Shown here piece by piece: positions 27,053-34,287 of a stretch of DNA of 64,000 nucleotides. The notes under the pieces were generated by a model. That model was not told the origin of the DNA. It saw nothing but the letters and a program-made list of their open reading frames with translations, and did not search any database. Within the stretch, counting starts at the first letter, position 1; every line of letters starts with the position of its first letter. This DNA is from CAKVLG01 sp045637805 (lineage in GTDB: Bacteria; Bacillota; Clostridia; Christensenellales; UBA1242). The translations under genes and the position numbers were made by a program. The DNA lies in contig JAZUAE010000021.1 of NCBI GenBank assembly GCA_045637805.1, positions 1 through 64,000 of the forward strand, read 5' to 3'.

Positions 27053-27726
27053 TATATTTTTTCTAAATTTAATACTGGTTTTGCTGAAATATCTCCGTAT
27101 GAGTTTTCCTTTTTATAACTCCCCGAATCTTTGTCATAGGAATATACTGCTGGAAATCTATAAAATCCAGAAACTTGTTCATCGAATTCAAAGAAAAGGG
27201 TATTAATGTCAAGTGAAGGTGTAATTAACATTTCGCCCATTTGAAGTGCGGTTTTGTATTGTTTTGCATATGCATATGCAGATATTAAATCTTGAGAACT
27301 CCAAGTGTTTGAGTGTTCAATTTTTTGACGTATTGGATGTGTATGTCCTAAAAATATAATAGGTTTTCCGAAACTTTTAAATTTTAAAGCAATAGTCGCA
27401 AATTCGTCAAGTTTATTAAGTGTTTCATTTTTATCTCTAAAATCAATTCCCTCAGTTGGAGAATTTGTTTGTGTAAATGGAGAGCATGTTTCAATACATA
27501 TTTGACCATCTTCTCTTTCATAGCCTATTAAAATAAAACCAATTTCTACCTGTCTCGCAGTGTTATTATTGTCAACTACAGCTTGTTTTAACGAGTTAAA
27601 ATTATTTATTGCTCTTTTGCCAATCACAACATTATATTTTGAATTTAAACAAGGCAAATTTTTTGCATTTGAAATATATGAGTCGGTCGAGAGGTTTTGT
27701 TTTTGCATTATTTCAATTATATTCAT
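27052..27726 (-). CDS. JAB/JAMM-domain putative metalloprotease
   Basis: A 224-residue protein with the elements of a JAMM zinc isopeptidase: Glu61 in QVEIGFILIG, His128-x-His130-Pro in FLGHTHP, and Ser143-x-x-Asp146 in WSSQDL. The gap between HTHP and SxxD is 11 residues, longer than the usual six. No other domain is visible. Start M4 of the longest frame is chosen because GGAG lies nine bases before it, whereas GGAG abuts the first ATG. It stands alone between tRNA-Ile and the first repeat element. Substrate unknown. Confidence 0.65.
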   Translation of the reverse strand: MNIIEIMQKQNLSTDSYISNAKNLPCLNSKYNVVIGKRAINNFNSLKQAVVDNNNTARQVEIGFILIGYEREDGQICIETCSPFTQTNSPTEGIDFRDKNETLNKLDEFATIALKFKSFGKPIIFLGHTHPIRQKIEHSNTWSSQDLISAYAYAKQYKTALQMGEMLITPSLDINTLFFEFDEQVSGFYRFPAVYSYDKDSGSYKKENSYGDISAKPVLNLEKI

Positions 27727-27794
27727 AAATTTCATCTCCGAATTAAATTATATATTATAAAATCATAATTTGCAACAGATAAAATTAATAATTT

Positions 27795-27860
27795 CGCATT
27801 AGAGATAATACGTTCTACCATAATAATTGTAAAACGAATCACGAAAGTGGTTCGTTTTTT
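27795..27860 (+). repeat. Dispersed hairpin element, copy 1
   Basis: The head CGCATTAG...CGTTCTACCATAATAA (27795-27825) is followed by a terminator hairpin ACGAATCAC-GAAA-GTGGTTCGT with T residues. The head alone can fold on the minus strand as a seven-base-pair stem (CGTATTA/TAATGCG, with one G-T pair). Confidence 0.75.
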
Positions 27861-27894
27861 AATTATTATCATAGTCCTGTGTGTTAGTACCACC

Positions 27895-27960
27895 AACCCC
27901 CAACCGTGCAAGGGGCATAATTTGTTTACAAATTTGCCCCTGCACCGAAGGTTGCCAAAC
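27895..27960. ncRNA. Structured element S1
   Basis: Nested stems: CAACC (27901-27905) with GGTTG (27950-27954), TGCA with TGCA, GGGGCA (27912-27917) with TGCCCC (27935-27940), and AATTTG with CAAATT around a TTTA loop. Nothing here codes. The region 27736-28030 upstream of the MarR gene holds this element and repeat copy 1. A second, related element lies at 29.5-29.7 kb. Confidence 0.45.
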
Positions 27961-28033
27961 TTGTTTTTGCATACGGTAGGGTGATAAAACGAAACACCGT
28001 TTTAGACTTTTTTTATGAAAAGTTATAAAAACA

Positions 28034-28099
28034 AGATAAAACTTGTTGACTTTTCAACAAGTTTTATCTATACTATATCTTGTTGAAAAATCAACAAGA
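28034..28099 (+). promoter_or_regulatory. Promoter and double operator of the MarR-degV operon
   Basis: -35 TTGACT (28046-28051), 17 bases, -10 TATACT (28069-28074). Two palindromes flank the start region. The first is AGATAAAACTTGTTGA / TCAACAAGTTTTATCT with perfect 16-base arms (28034-28069). The second is TCTTGTTGA-AAAA-TCAACAAGA (28078-28099), which touches the Shine-Dalgarno. The shared core TTGTTGA-N4-TCAACAA is the likely binding site of the MarR protein encoded next. Confidence 0.8.
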
Positions 28100-28107
28100 G
28101 GTGGCTT

Positions 28108-28575
28108 ATGGATGAAAGATTTAGAACTTTTACGGTTCTTATAACAAAATTATATCGATCAATTAGAAAAATAAAAAGTGCAGAAACTGAAGAATATGGT
28201 TTGACAAATTCACATGTATCATGTCTGTATTATATTTACAAAGAAGAAGCTTTAACTCTTACAGAATTAGTAGATATTTGTTTGGAAGATAAGGCGGTGT
28301 TATCAAAAGCTATTATGTTTTTAGAGTCAAATAATTTAGTTGTTTGTGATTCAAATCAAAAAAAGAGATATAATAATTATTTTAGACTTACGGAAAAAGG
28401 CTTAGATATAGCTAAAGGGATTGCTTTTAAGATAGATAAAATTTTAGACTATGCGAGTTCTGAAATTGATAATTCGGATAGGGAAGTTTTGTATAAATCT
28501 TTGTCATCAATTAGTGATAAATTAGATAAATTTTGTGAAAATATGGAGGAAAATAAAAAATGGCTGTACAAATAG
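28108..28575 (+). CDS. MarR-family regulator
   Basis: A 155-residue winged-helix regulator. The recognition region includes LTLTELVDICLEDKAVLSKAIMFLESNNLV, with wing KKRYNNYFRLTEKG. Paired palindromes in its promoter suggest strong autorepression. It overlaps degV by 16 bases, so its main target is probably the fatty-acid binding gene in the same operon. A FabT-like role in fatty acid control is possible but inferred. SD GAGGTGG overlaps the second operator. Confidence 0.85.
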   Translation: MDERFRTFTVLITKLYRSIRKIKSAETEEYGLTNSHVSCLYYIYKEEALTLTELVDICLEDKAVLSKAIMFLESNNLVVCDSNQKKRYNNYFRLTEKGLDIAKGIAFKIDKILDYASSEIDNSDREVLYKSLSSISDKLDKFCENMEENKKWLYK

Positions 28576-29408
28576 TTGTAGATTCGTCAAGTGATATTAA
28601 TAGTGAGGAGGCTAAAAAATTAGGTGTTACTATGTTGCCAATATCTATTACTTTTGGCGAAGAGGAGTTTATGGATGGAGTTGATATAAACCATGAACAA
28701 TTTTATGATAAGTTGTCTCAGTGTGATGAGTTGCCTAAAACGAGTATGATTAATGCATATAGATTTGAGGAAACTTTTGATAAAATTGTAAGCAATGAAG
28801 ATGACATTGTTGCTATAATTTTATCATCAGAGTTGTCGGGAACATGTAATGCAGCAAAAAATGCAGCTGAAAAATATAAAGACAGAGTTTTTGTTGTTGA
28901 TTCATTAAATGCTAGTGCAGGAATAAAAATTTTAGTTGAATATGCACTTCAGTTAAAACAAGAAGGAAAAAGTGCAAAAGAAATTTATGATATTTTAGAA
29001 GAAAAGAAGAAAAATATTCAAGTTCTTGCAATGGTAGACACTTTGAAATATTTAAAAAAAGGTGGGCGCGTGTCTCCAATGTTGGCTTTTGCTGGAGAAC
29101 TTATGGGAATAAAACCTATGGCTGCAGTTGTTGATGGAAAAGTAGAAGTTATAGGTAAAGTTATTGGATTAAAAAAGGCAATAAAGTATATTAATAATGA
29201 GATAGAAAAAGTGGGTGGTATTGACTTTAATATGCCATTTTATACTCTTTATTCTGGTAATGATCAGACAAAAATTAATAATTATATTATTAATAATGAA
29301 TGTTTATGGGAATGTGGTGTGGAGAATGTTAGAAAAAATTGCATTGGTGCAACAATAGGAACACATGTTGGTCATGGTGCAATTGGTATTGCATTCTTTT
29401 CAAAATAG
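28560..29408 (+). CDS. DegV-family fatty acid-binding protein (FakB-like)
   Basis: A 282-residue DegV protein. It opens with IVVDSSSDINSEEAKKLGV and has SSELSGTCNAA (fatty-acid carboxylate site), DSLNAS, LKYLKKGGRVS and a C-terminal GATIGTHVGHGAIG. Members bind a fatty acid and present it to the kinase FakA. No fakA lies in this window. A second DegV paralogue is at 39.7-40.6 kb. Translation is coupled to the MarR gene. Confidence 0.88.
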   Translation: MAVQIVVDSSSDINSEEAKKLGVTMLPISITFGEEEFMDGVDINHEQFYDKLSQCDELPKTSMINAYRFEETFDKIVSNEDDIVAIILSSELSGTCNAAKNAAEKYKDRVFVVDSLNASAGIKILVEYALQLKQEGKSAKEIYDILEEKKKNIQVLAMVDTLKYLKKGGRVSPMLAFAGELMGIKPMAAVVDGKVEVIGKVIGLKKAIKYINNEIEKVGGIDFNMPFYTLYSGNDQTKINNYIINNECLWECGVENVRKNCIGATIGTHVGHGAIGIAFFSK

Positions 29409-29452
29409 ATTAATATATTTTACAACAGTAATATAATAGTTATTGTTAATTC

Positions 29453-29513
29453 CGCATTAGAATGATTGCGTTCTACCATAATAAAAATAACGAACCCGTG
29501 CGGTTCGTTTTTT
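29453..29513 (+). repeat. Dispersed hairpin element, copy 2
   Basis: Head CGCATTAG...GCGTTCTACCATAATAA, then CGAACC-CGTGC-GGTTCG and a T run. The last 41 bases are identical to the stretch that begins inside the tRNA-Ile 3' end at 26932. It also serves as the degV terminator. Confidence 0.85.
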
Positions 29514-29540
29514 TATTATTCTAGTACTGATTGAACACGC

Positions 29541-29660
29541 ACACCGACCCCCACACATGTTGCAGGGAAGCATAATGCGAAGCATTTGCCCCTGCAACAT
29601 TGACAACCGAAAGGTTGGCAAATAAGGTGGGGTCGTATTGAGGTGCACCGAAGGTTGCGG
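29541..29660. ncRNA. Structured element S2
   Basis: A three-way-junction-like fold can be drawn. The closing stem is CGACCCCCAC (29545-29554) with GTGGGGTCG (29627-29635). A ten-base-pair stem TGTTGCAGGG / CCCTGCAACA (29558-29567, 29590-29599) is capped by AATGC-GAA-GCATT. A second hairpin is CAACC-GAAA-GGTTG (29604-29617) with a GNRA loop. It shares GCACCGAAGGTTGC and TTGCCCCTGCA with S1. The whole 29409-29749 gap holds only this and repeat copy 2. Confidence 0.5.
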
Positions 29661-29749
29661 GTCTGTTTTGACATAAGGTGGGTGGTTGATTCTTCATTGC
29701 ATTTTACTTGTTTTATTACATTAAAAAAGCAAGTTGTTTTACGACTTGC

Positions 29750-30016
29750 CTACTTACCATCCCAATCTTCTGGCCTACGCCAATGGCCATATTTTTCAAA
29801 AAACAAATCTTGTTTTTTCATTATTTCATCAACTTCTTCGTTGGTGTATTTTTTTTGTTGTGGGTTATAACCAACTGCTTCCATATTCCACTCATCTAAT
29901 CGCCACCTTATATCCAAAGTAGGTGCTTTTAATTTCTTATAGTCTGGATAATTAGTTTTTAATTTTTCAAAAGTGTATGGCAATAAATTTTTCCACCAAG
30001 GGTCATCATAATACAT
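29750..30016 (-). CDS. Small hypothetical protein
   Basis: An 88-residue protein rich in Trp, Tyr and charged residues, with no membrane segment or known motif. SD GGAGAAAATAAT sits before the ATG, which supports translation. It follows the tail of a broken gene on the same strand with overlapping translation signals, so both once formed one operon. An immunity-type protein is conceivable; no function is assigned. Confidence 0.6.
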   Translation of the reverse strand: MYYDDPWWKNLLPYTFEKLKTNYPDYKKLKAPTLDIRWRLDEWNMEAVGYNPQQKKYTNEEVDEIMKKQDLFFEKYGHWRRPEDWDGK

Positions 30017-30017
30017 A

Positions 30018-30149
30018 TTATTTTCTCCATTTAATACATATTACATCGCCCTCTTCAAATTTGTCAAATTCTTTAAATTTGAAATTTCTTCCTATTAAAA
30101 ATTGAAATTCAACATCTTTATAGTTGGAGCAATATAATTGTAAAACGAA
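30018..30149 (-). pseudogene. C-terminal remnant of a truncated gene
   Basis: About 43 sense codons end at TAA 30020-30018, two bases before the 88-residue gene. The residues (KDVEFQFLIGRNFKFKEF and on to EEGDVICIKWRK) look like a real globular protein end. Going upstream, the frame runs into a stop inside a terminator-like repeat at about 30150, with no start codon in between. The 5' part was therefore lost at the repeat. Confidence 0.6.
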
Positions 30150-30173
30150 TTACAAAACAGATTCGTTTTTTTA
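30142..30173 (+). repeat. Hairpin-only copy of the dispersed element
   Basis: AAAACGAAT...ATTCGTTTT with a T run in plus orientation, lacking the CGCATTAG head. It faces against the minus-strand genes on both sides, so it is not an obvious terminator for either. Confidence 0.5.
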
Positions 30174-30761
30174 CTTACATAAATCATAATATCCATCAAC
30201 GAGGGATAAGTTTTCATCAGCCATCAATATAGAAAGTCCTTTCTTTTTACGATATTTAGTCCATCCGTAATGGGTTCTATAAATTAGTTTATATAAGTCT
30301 ACATATTTATGTATTTCCATTTCTTGAACTTCTTTATTGTTTAAAATCATAAAGAATTTATAACTATAAATTTCATCGATTGATTCATAAGATAGTATTT
30401 TTCTATCAATAAGATCGCATAATGTACGAACCCATGTTAAATAATTTAAAACATCTGCAGGCATTGTTTTTAAACTGGTGTATTTTTCTTTAGAATATTT
30501 TTTATCTAATTCATTTAAAACTTTAGTATTACTTTCTTGTTCGTAAAATGATTGATAGAATTCAACAATAAAAGATGCTTCATTGATTTGTTTGTCTTTT
30601 TTAAATTGAATCCATAATGCAACAGCACCAATGATTGCTGTAACTGTAGTTACAATTGTAGAAATGGTGTTTGAGTATTCTGTTAAAAAAGAACCGATAA
30701 TAACACCTAAAACTATTAGTGCTGTACTTATAATCAAAATTATGTTAGAATTTTTTCTCAT
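30171..30761 (-). CDS. Hypothetical membrane protein
   Basis: A 196-residue protein with two N-terminal transmembrane helices (about 7-28 and 33-52) and a soluble, helical C-terminal part of 140 residues. The layout resembles DUF4760-type proteins (short membrane hairpin, then a helical domain rich in Tyr and Asp), but I cannot confirm membership. SD AAAGGAG before the ATG. It lies between two repeat copies in the accessory stretch. Confidence 0.65.
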   Translation of the reverse strand: MRKNSNIILIISTALIVLGVIIGSFLTEYSNTISTIVTTVTAIIGAVALWIQFKKDKQINEASFIVEFYQSFYEQESNTKVLNELDKKYSKEKYTSLKTMPADVLNYLTWVRTLCDLIDRKILSYESIDEIYSYKFFMILNNKEVQEMEIHKYVDLYKLIYRTHYGWTKYRKKKGLSILMADENLSLVDGYYDLCK

Positions 30762-30856
30762 GTGTTTTCTCCTTTAAATGAAGTATATGGTTGATGCATA
30801 TAAAAAGTCAAACAAATAGTTAGAGTTTGTAAAAATATTATAAATATTAAAAGTCT

Positions 30857-30918
30857 TGCATTAGAGTGATTGCGTTCTACCATAAAAAAGATAATGAACC
30901 CGTGTGGTTCGTTTTTTT
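30857..30918 (+). repeat. Dispersed hairpin element, copy 3
   Basis: Head TGCATTAGAGTGATTGCGTTCTACCATAA-like, then TGAACC-CGTGT-GGTTCG with eight T. No plus-strand gene precedes it, so it does not act as an ordinary gene-end terminator here. Confidence 0.75.
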
Positions 30919-31021
30919 TATTTTAATTTATTTCTTAATTAAACATTTTTAACTATGTGTGTTGATTGTTTTTGATTGATTGCGTTTTATAATGATGGTA
31001 TCTTATAAAGGAGGAAAATAT

Positions 31022-31378
31022 ATGAACACAGATAAGATTTATGCAGAGCAAATTGCAAGCGAATATGCAGAAAAGGGGACTTCAAAGGTTAAAGCATTAA
31101 AGAGGCTTGATGCAAAAGCTAAAAACCCAGCTCATATTTTTGCTTATACTTTTGGTATTATTTGTAGTTTAATGCTTGGTACAGGTATGAGCTTAGCAAT
31201 GGGCGTTATTGGCGGAGGATCTATCCTTATGATGGCAATTGGTATTATTGTTGGTTGCATTGGTATTTTTGGTGTAAGTATTAATTATTATTTATATAGA
31301 AAAATACTAGAAAATGGCAAAAAGAAATATGCAAATGATATAATAGAACTTGCAAAACAAATTACATATGAGGAATAG
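31022..31378 (+). CDS. Small membrane protein beside a TetR regulator
   Basis: A 118-residue protein with a hydrophilic N-terminal 45 residues and two transmembrane helices (about 48-68 and 72-95). The start is at ATG 31022 after GGAGGAAAATAT; the frame is open 14 codons upstream without an SD. Two bases separate it from the TetR gene, so the regulator probably controls it. Function unknown. Confidence 0.7.
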   Translation: MNTDKIYAEQIASEYAEKGTSKVKALKRLDAKAKNPAHIFAYTFGIICSLMLGTGMSLAMGVIGGGSILMMAIGIIVGCIGIFGVSINYYLYRKILENGKKKYANDIIELAKQITYEE

Positions 31379-31380
31379 TT

Positions 31381-31944
31381 ATGAATAAGGCGGAAAGTAA
31401 ATATTTTAACACTGCAAGGTTAATGAATACAGCATTAATATATCTATTAGAAAAGAGAGAATTGGATAAAATAACGGTTAAAGAAATTTGTGAAAAAGCG
31501 GGAGTGAACAGGTCTACATTTTATTTACATTATGAATCCATAGCAGATTTATTGGTTGAAACGGTGGAAAATTTGGGTAAAGATTTTAAAAATCAATTTT
31601 TGCAGACTTCAATATTAAAAAGTAATGATAAACCACAAATGTTGTTAACTGAGGAATATTTAATTCCATATTTGAACTTTGTAAAAGACAATAGGCGCAT
31701 TTTAAAAACGATTCATTCTAGACCAGAAATTTTTGATGTTGAACAAACTTACGAAAAAATGTGTTTTCAAATATTTTATCCCGCAATAAATATGTTTAAT
31801 ATTGACGATTCCGAAAAACCTTATATCCTTGAGTATTATACAAAAGGTATTGTCGCAATTATTAATAAATGGATTTCAAACAACTGTGAAGATCCTATCG
31901 AGCTGATTATTAAAATAATTTATGATTGTGTTAAAATTCCGTAA
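31381..31944 (+). CDS. TetR/AcrR-family regulator
   Basis: A 187-residue regulator. The N-terminal helix-turn-helix reads ITVKEICEKAGVNRSTFYLHY, the textbook TetR recognition region. The helical C-terminal ligand domain is typical of the clostridial TetR_C_33-like type. It is cotranscribed with the small membrane protein. Operator not identified. Confidence 0.88.
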   Translation: MNKAESKYFNTARLMNTALIYLLEKRELDKITVKEICEKAGVNRSTFYLHYESIADLLVETVENLGKDFKNQFLQTSILKSNDKPQMLLTEEYLIPYLNFVKDNRRILKTIHSRPEIFDVEQTYEKMCFQIFYPAINMFNIDDSEKPYILEYYTKGIVAIINKWISNNCEDPIELIIKIIYDCVKIP

Positions 31945-31948
31945 TATG

Positions 31949-32006
31949 GTGACCTCAGTCCTAACATAAATTTATAAACGAATCACGAAAGTGGTTCGTT
32001 TTTCTT
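31949..32006 (+). repeat. Decayed tRNA-Ile end plus hairpin element
   Basis: CCTCAGTCCTAACATAAA resembles the tRNA-Ile 3' end and flank, with CCA changed to ACA. It is followed by ACGAATCAC-GAAA-GTGGTTCGT and T residues. Directly after the TetR gene, it can act as its terminator. Confidence 0.65.
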
Positions 32007-32054
32007 TGTAGAAATTATGTTATTGTGATACAATTTATTTAGGAGATAACATTT

Positions 32055-32489
32055 ATGGACAAGTTAGTTGATGTTAAAAATTATATAATTGCAAGAGAGC
32101 CTGTTTTTCATCATAGAGAATTTACAAATTCGAGAGAAGATGTGGAAAGAGAGACAACTGATGATTATTTTGAAATTAGTGCAAGTGGGTGTGATTACTC
32201 TCGTGAGTTTGTTTTAGATTATCTTGAAAAAAGATACAAAGAAGAACCTGAAGATGATATGATAAAAGATGGCTGGAAGGTTAAAAACTTTAAAATTAGA
32301 AAGCTTGCTGACGAATTATACTTAGTAAATTACACTCTTCATGGACAAGGTAGAGTAACCAAGCGTGGTGAAATCTGGAAGGGAAACCTTACTGATGGAA
32401 TCAAAATTATGTATCATCAAGGAACGGTTGTTGTTCCTGAAAGAATTAGCGAACACAAAAATTTGTTAAAAACATTAAATAAAAAATAA
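32055..32489 (+). CDS. DUF4440-like small protein
   Basis: A 144-residue soluble protein with an NTF2-like pattern: an N-terminal helix with REPVFHHREF, then beta strands (LADELYLVNYTLHGQGR, RGEIWKGNLTDGIKIMYHQGTVV). It resembles DUF4440/SnoaL-type proteins of unknown role. SD AGGAG upstream. Monocistronic between two repeat elements. Confidence 0.6.
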   Translation: MDKLVDVKNYIIAREPVFHHREFTNSREDVERETTDDYFEISASGCDYSREFVLDYLEKRYKEEPEDDMIKDGWKVKNFKIRKLADELYLVNYTLHGQGRVTKRGEIWKGNLTDGIKIMYHQGTVVVPERISEHKNLLKTLNKK

Positions 32490-32495
32490 TCTTTC

Positions 32496-32556
32496 CGCAT
32501 TAGAGATAATACGTTCTACCATAATAAAAAAACGAACCCGTGTGGTTCGTTTTTTA
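32496..32556 (+). repeat. Dispersed hairpin element, copy 4
   Basis: The head is nearly identical to copy 1 (CGCATTAGAGATAATACG, then TTCTACCATAATAA). The hairpin CGAACC-CGTGT-GGTTCG with T residues is like copy 3. The mixture suggests recombination or gene conversion between copies. Confidence 0.8.
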
Positions 32557-32617
32557 TTTGACATAATTTGCATGATTATAATAAAATATTTATAGCGTAC
32601 AAAAAGGAGGGGTATAT

Positions 32618-33184
32618 ATGAAAAAGTTTTTTGCTAAAAAATGGACACTAATAGGTTTTGTTATTGCATCTGCAATATTTCTTGGTGGACTGCTTGCAAT
32701 GCTTTTAAGTCCAGTCTTCTATGTTGGAGCTTATAGTGGTGGTGAGGGTGATGATAATTATAGTTATAAATACTATATTCATTTCAAGTCATGTAATAAG
32801 TATGAAGTAACACGAGAAGCTAAATTAATTTCAAATGGAACAACCACAACAACAGTGACTGAATATTGGTACTATAGACAAGGTGATGTTGTCATTTCTA
32901 TAGACAAAACAGAAGATATGACAAAAGAACAGTACGATAAAACTGTAAAAGAAATTAAAGATTTAAGTGAAGAAGAATTTGAGGTTTTAGTTAAAACACG
33001 CGGATCAAAAATTAATTTGCGCTACATGGAAATAAAGACACTTACAAGTAGTGTAAAATATAGTAACAAGTCTAGTATAACATTCCTTGTAATTGATTCA
33101 ATTCTATTAGGTCTTGCACTTACTGGTACAGGATTGTCAATATTTTATTATGTTAAAGCAAAAAAGAAAAAATCTAAAAACTAA
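32618..33184 (+). CDS. Hypothetical membrane-anchored protein
   Basis: A 188-residue protein with a transmembrane helix at about 10-35, an extracytoplasmic beta-rich and Tyr/Thr-rich loop (36-145), a second helix at about 150-176 and a Lys-rich cytoplasmic end. No known domain. SD AAGGAGG is strong. Alone in its transcription unit, ended by a repeat-type hairpin. Confidence 0.65.
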   Translation: MKKFFAKKWTLIGFVIASAIFLGGLLAMLLSPVFYVGAYSGGEGDDNYSYKYYIHFKSCNKYEVTREAKLISNGTTTTTVTEYWYYRQGDVVISIDKTEDMTKEQYDKTVKEIKDLSEEEFEVLVKTRGSKINLRYMEIKTLTSSVKYSNKSSITFLVIDSILLGLALTGTGLSIFYYVKAKKKKSKN

Positions 33185-33201
33185 ATAGTAATAGATAAAA
33201 T

Positions 33202-33226
33202 CGAACCCGTGTGGTTCGTTTTTTTT
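33202..33226 (+). terminator. Terminator of the repeat-hairpin type
   Basis: CGAACC-CGTGT-GGTTCG and eight T, the last copy of the hairpin family, without the head sequence. Confidence 0.75.
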
Positions 33227-33230
33227 GTAA

Positions 33231-34151
33231 TCATTTTTTATATTCTGTTTTGTAATTTCTTTTTACGAATATGTTAATATGGCGGGGAATAACCTCAAAA
33301 TTAAATGAACCACTAAAACCATATTCACCATCTAAATTTACTATATTTTTATCATCAAGTTTCACTTGGAATTTGTTAAGTTCTAAAACAATACAATTCT
33401 TAGAATTTTTAATAGTTTTTATACCAAAAACAAAAGATTTAAAAATATTAAATAAAGATCTTATTGATATTCCTTTTTTACTGTTTTCCTTAAATAAAAT
33501 TACGTTTACATTTCCATCTGTACAATCGGCTTTATTGTTGATTTTATAGCCGCTGACATATTTACTATTAGCTATAATACCTAAGATTATATTATCACTT
33601 AAAATTTCGTTATCATATTTAAGTGTGATAGGGAATTTATTAACTTTACCAAGGTCTTTTACACCGTTTATGTAATATGCGAGTTTGCCAAAAGCTTGTT
33701 TTGCTTTTTGAGAAGCTCTATAACTCGAGCCTGTAAAAACTCCAAATGCGCAAACATAAATTCCATATTTATTTCCTGCCTTAAAAATGTCATGTAAAAT
33801 TGTATGTTCATCAAGTATGATTTTTACAGCCTTTTTTACATTTGAAGGTATTTTTAATGAATGTGCAAGATCATTTGTTGTACCTGTTGGTATATAGCCG
33901 ATTTTTGGCCTATTTTCATTGTTTGCAATACCTGAGATTATTTCGTTCATAGTTCCATCTCCACCAGAAACAATGATTGTGTCGTAAATTCCACAAGCCT
34001 CATTAGCAAAATCGCGGGCATCGCCACGCTTTTCTGTTCTTTTTACATCAACGGTGTCATATTTTGATTTTAAAGAAGATATTATAAATTCTTTCGTGTT
34101 TTTTGAGACACCTTTTCCACTTACAGGATTATAAATGTATAAACACTTCAT
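33231..34151 (-). CDS. Diacylglycerol kinase-family lipid kinase
   Basis: A 306-residue lipid kinase of the DgkB/YegS type. The N-terminal fold opens with YNPVSGKG. The catalytic loop is VSGGDGTMNEIISGI, then GYIPTGTTNDLAHSLKIP, and near the end the NLDGE metal site. Such enzymes recycle diacylglycerol released by LTA synthesis, which fits the ltaS at 19-21 kb. No Shine-Dalgarno; the promoter places transcription at the ATG. Confidence 0.9.
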   Translation of the reverse strand: MKCLYIYNPVSGKGVSKNTKEFIISSLKSKYDTVDVKRTEKRGDARDFANEACGIYDTIIVSGGDGTMNEIISGIANNENRPKIGYIPTGTTNDLAHSLKIPSNVKKAVKIILDEHTILHDIFKAGNKYGIYVCAFGVFTGSSYRASQKAKQAFGKLAYYINGVKDLGKVNKFPITLKYDNEILSDNIILGIIANSKYVSGYKINNKADCTDGNVNVILFKENSKKGISIRSLFNIFKSFVFGIKTIKNSKNCIVLELNKFQVKLDDKNIVNLDGEYGFSGSFNFEVIPRHINIFVKRNYKTEYKK

Positions 34152-34186
34152 ATTTTCAGTGTACCATTTTATTATATCGAAATCAA
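34152..34186 (-). promoter_or_regulatory. Promoter of the lipid kinase gene, leaderless type
   Basis: Minus strand: TTGATT (34186-34181), 17-base spacer, TACACT (34163-34158), six bases, ATG at 34151. Confidence 0.55.
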
Positions 34187-34287
34187 GTATTTAAAATTAA
34201 ATGAAAATTTAAAATAAACATAAATATATTTAAAATCATAAACTATATTGATGGCATAAGTCATCAAAATTACAAAGGAGGCAAAAA

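Noticed and set aside
29643..29922. Three overlapping short plus-strand frames
   Set aside because: They lie antisense to the 88-residue gene, which has a good SD, and partly over structured element S2.
27795..33226. CRISPR array or integron attC sites as explanation of the repeats
   Set aside because: Copies are 0.9-1.7 kb apart with genes between, not 60-70 base spaced; the attC core GTTRRRY / RYYYAAC is absent and no integrase is present.
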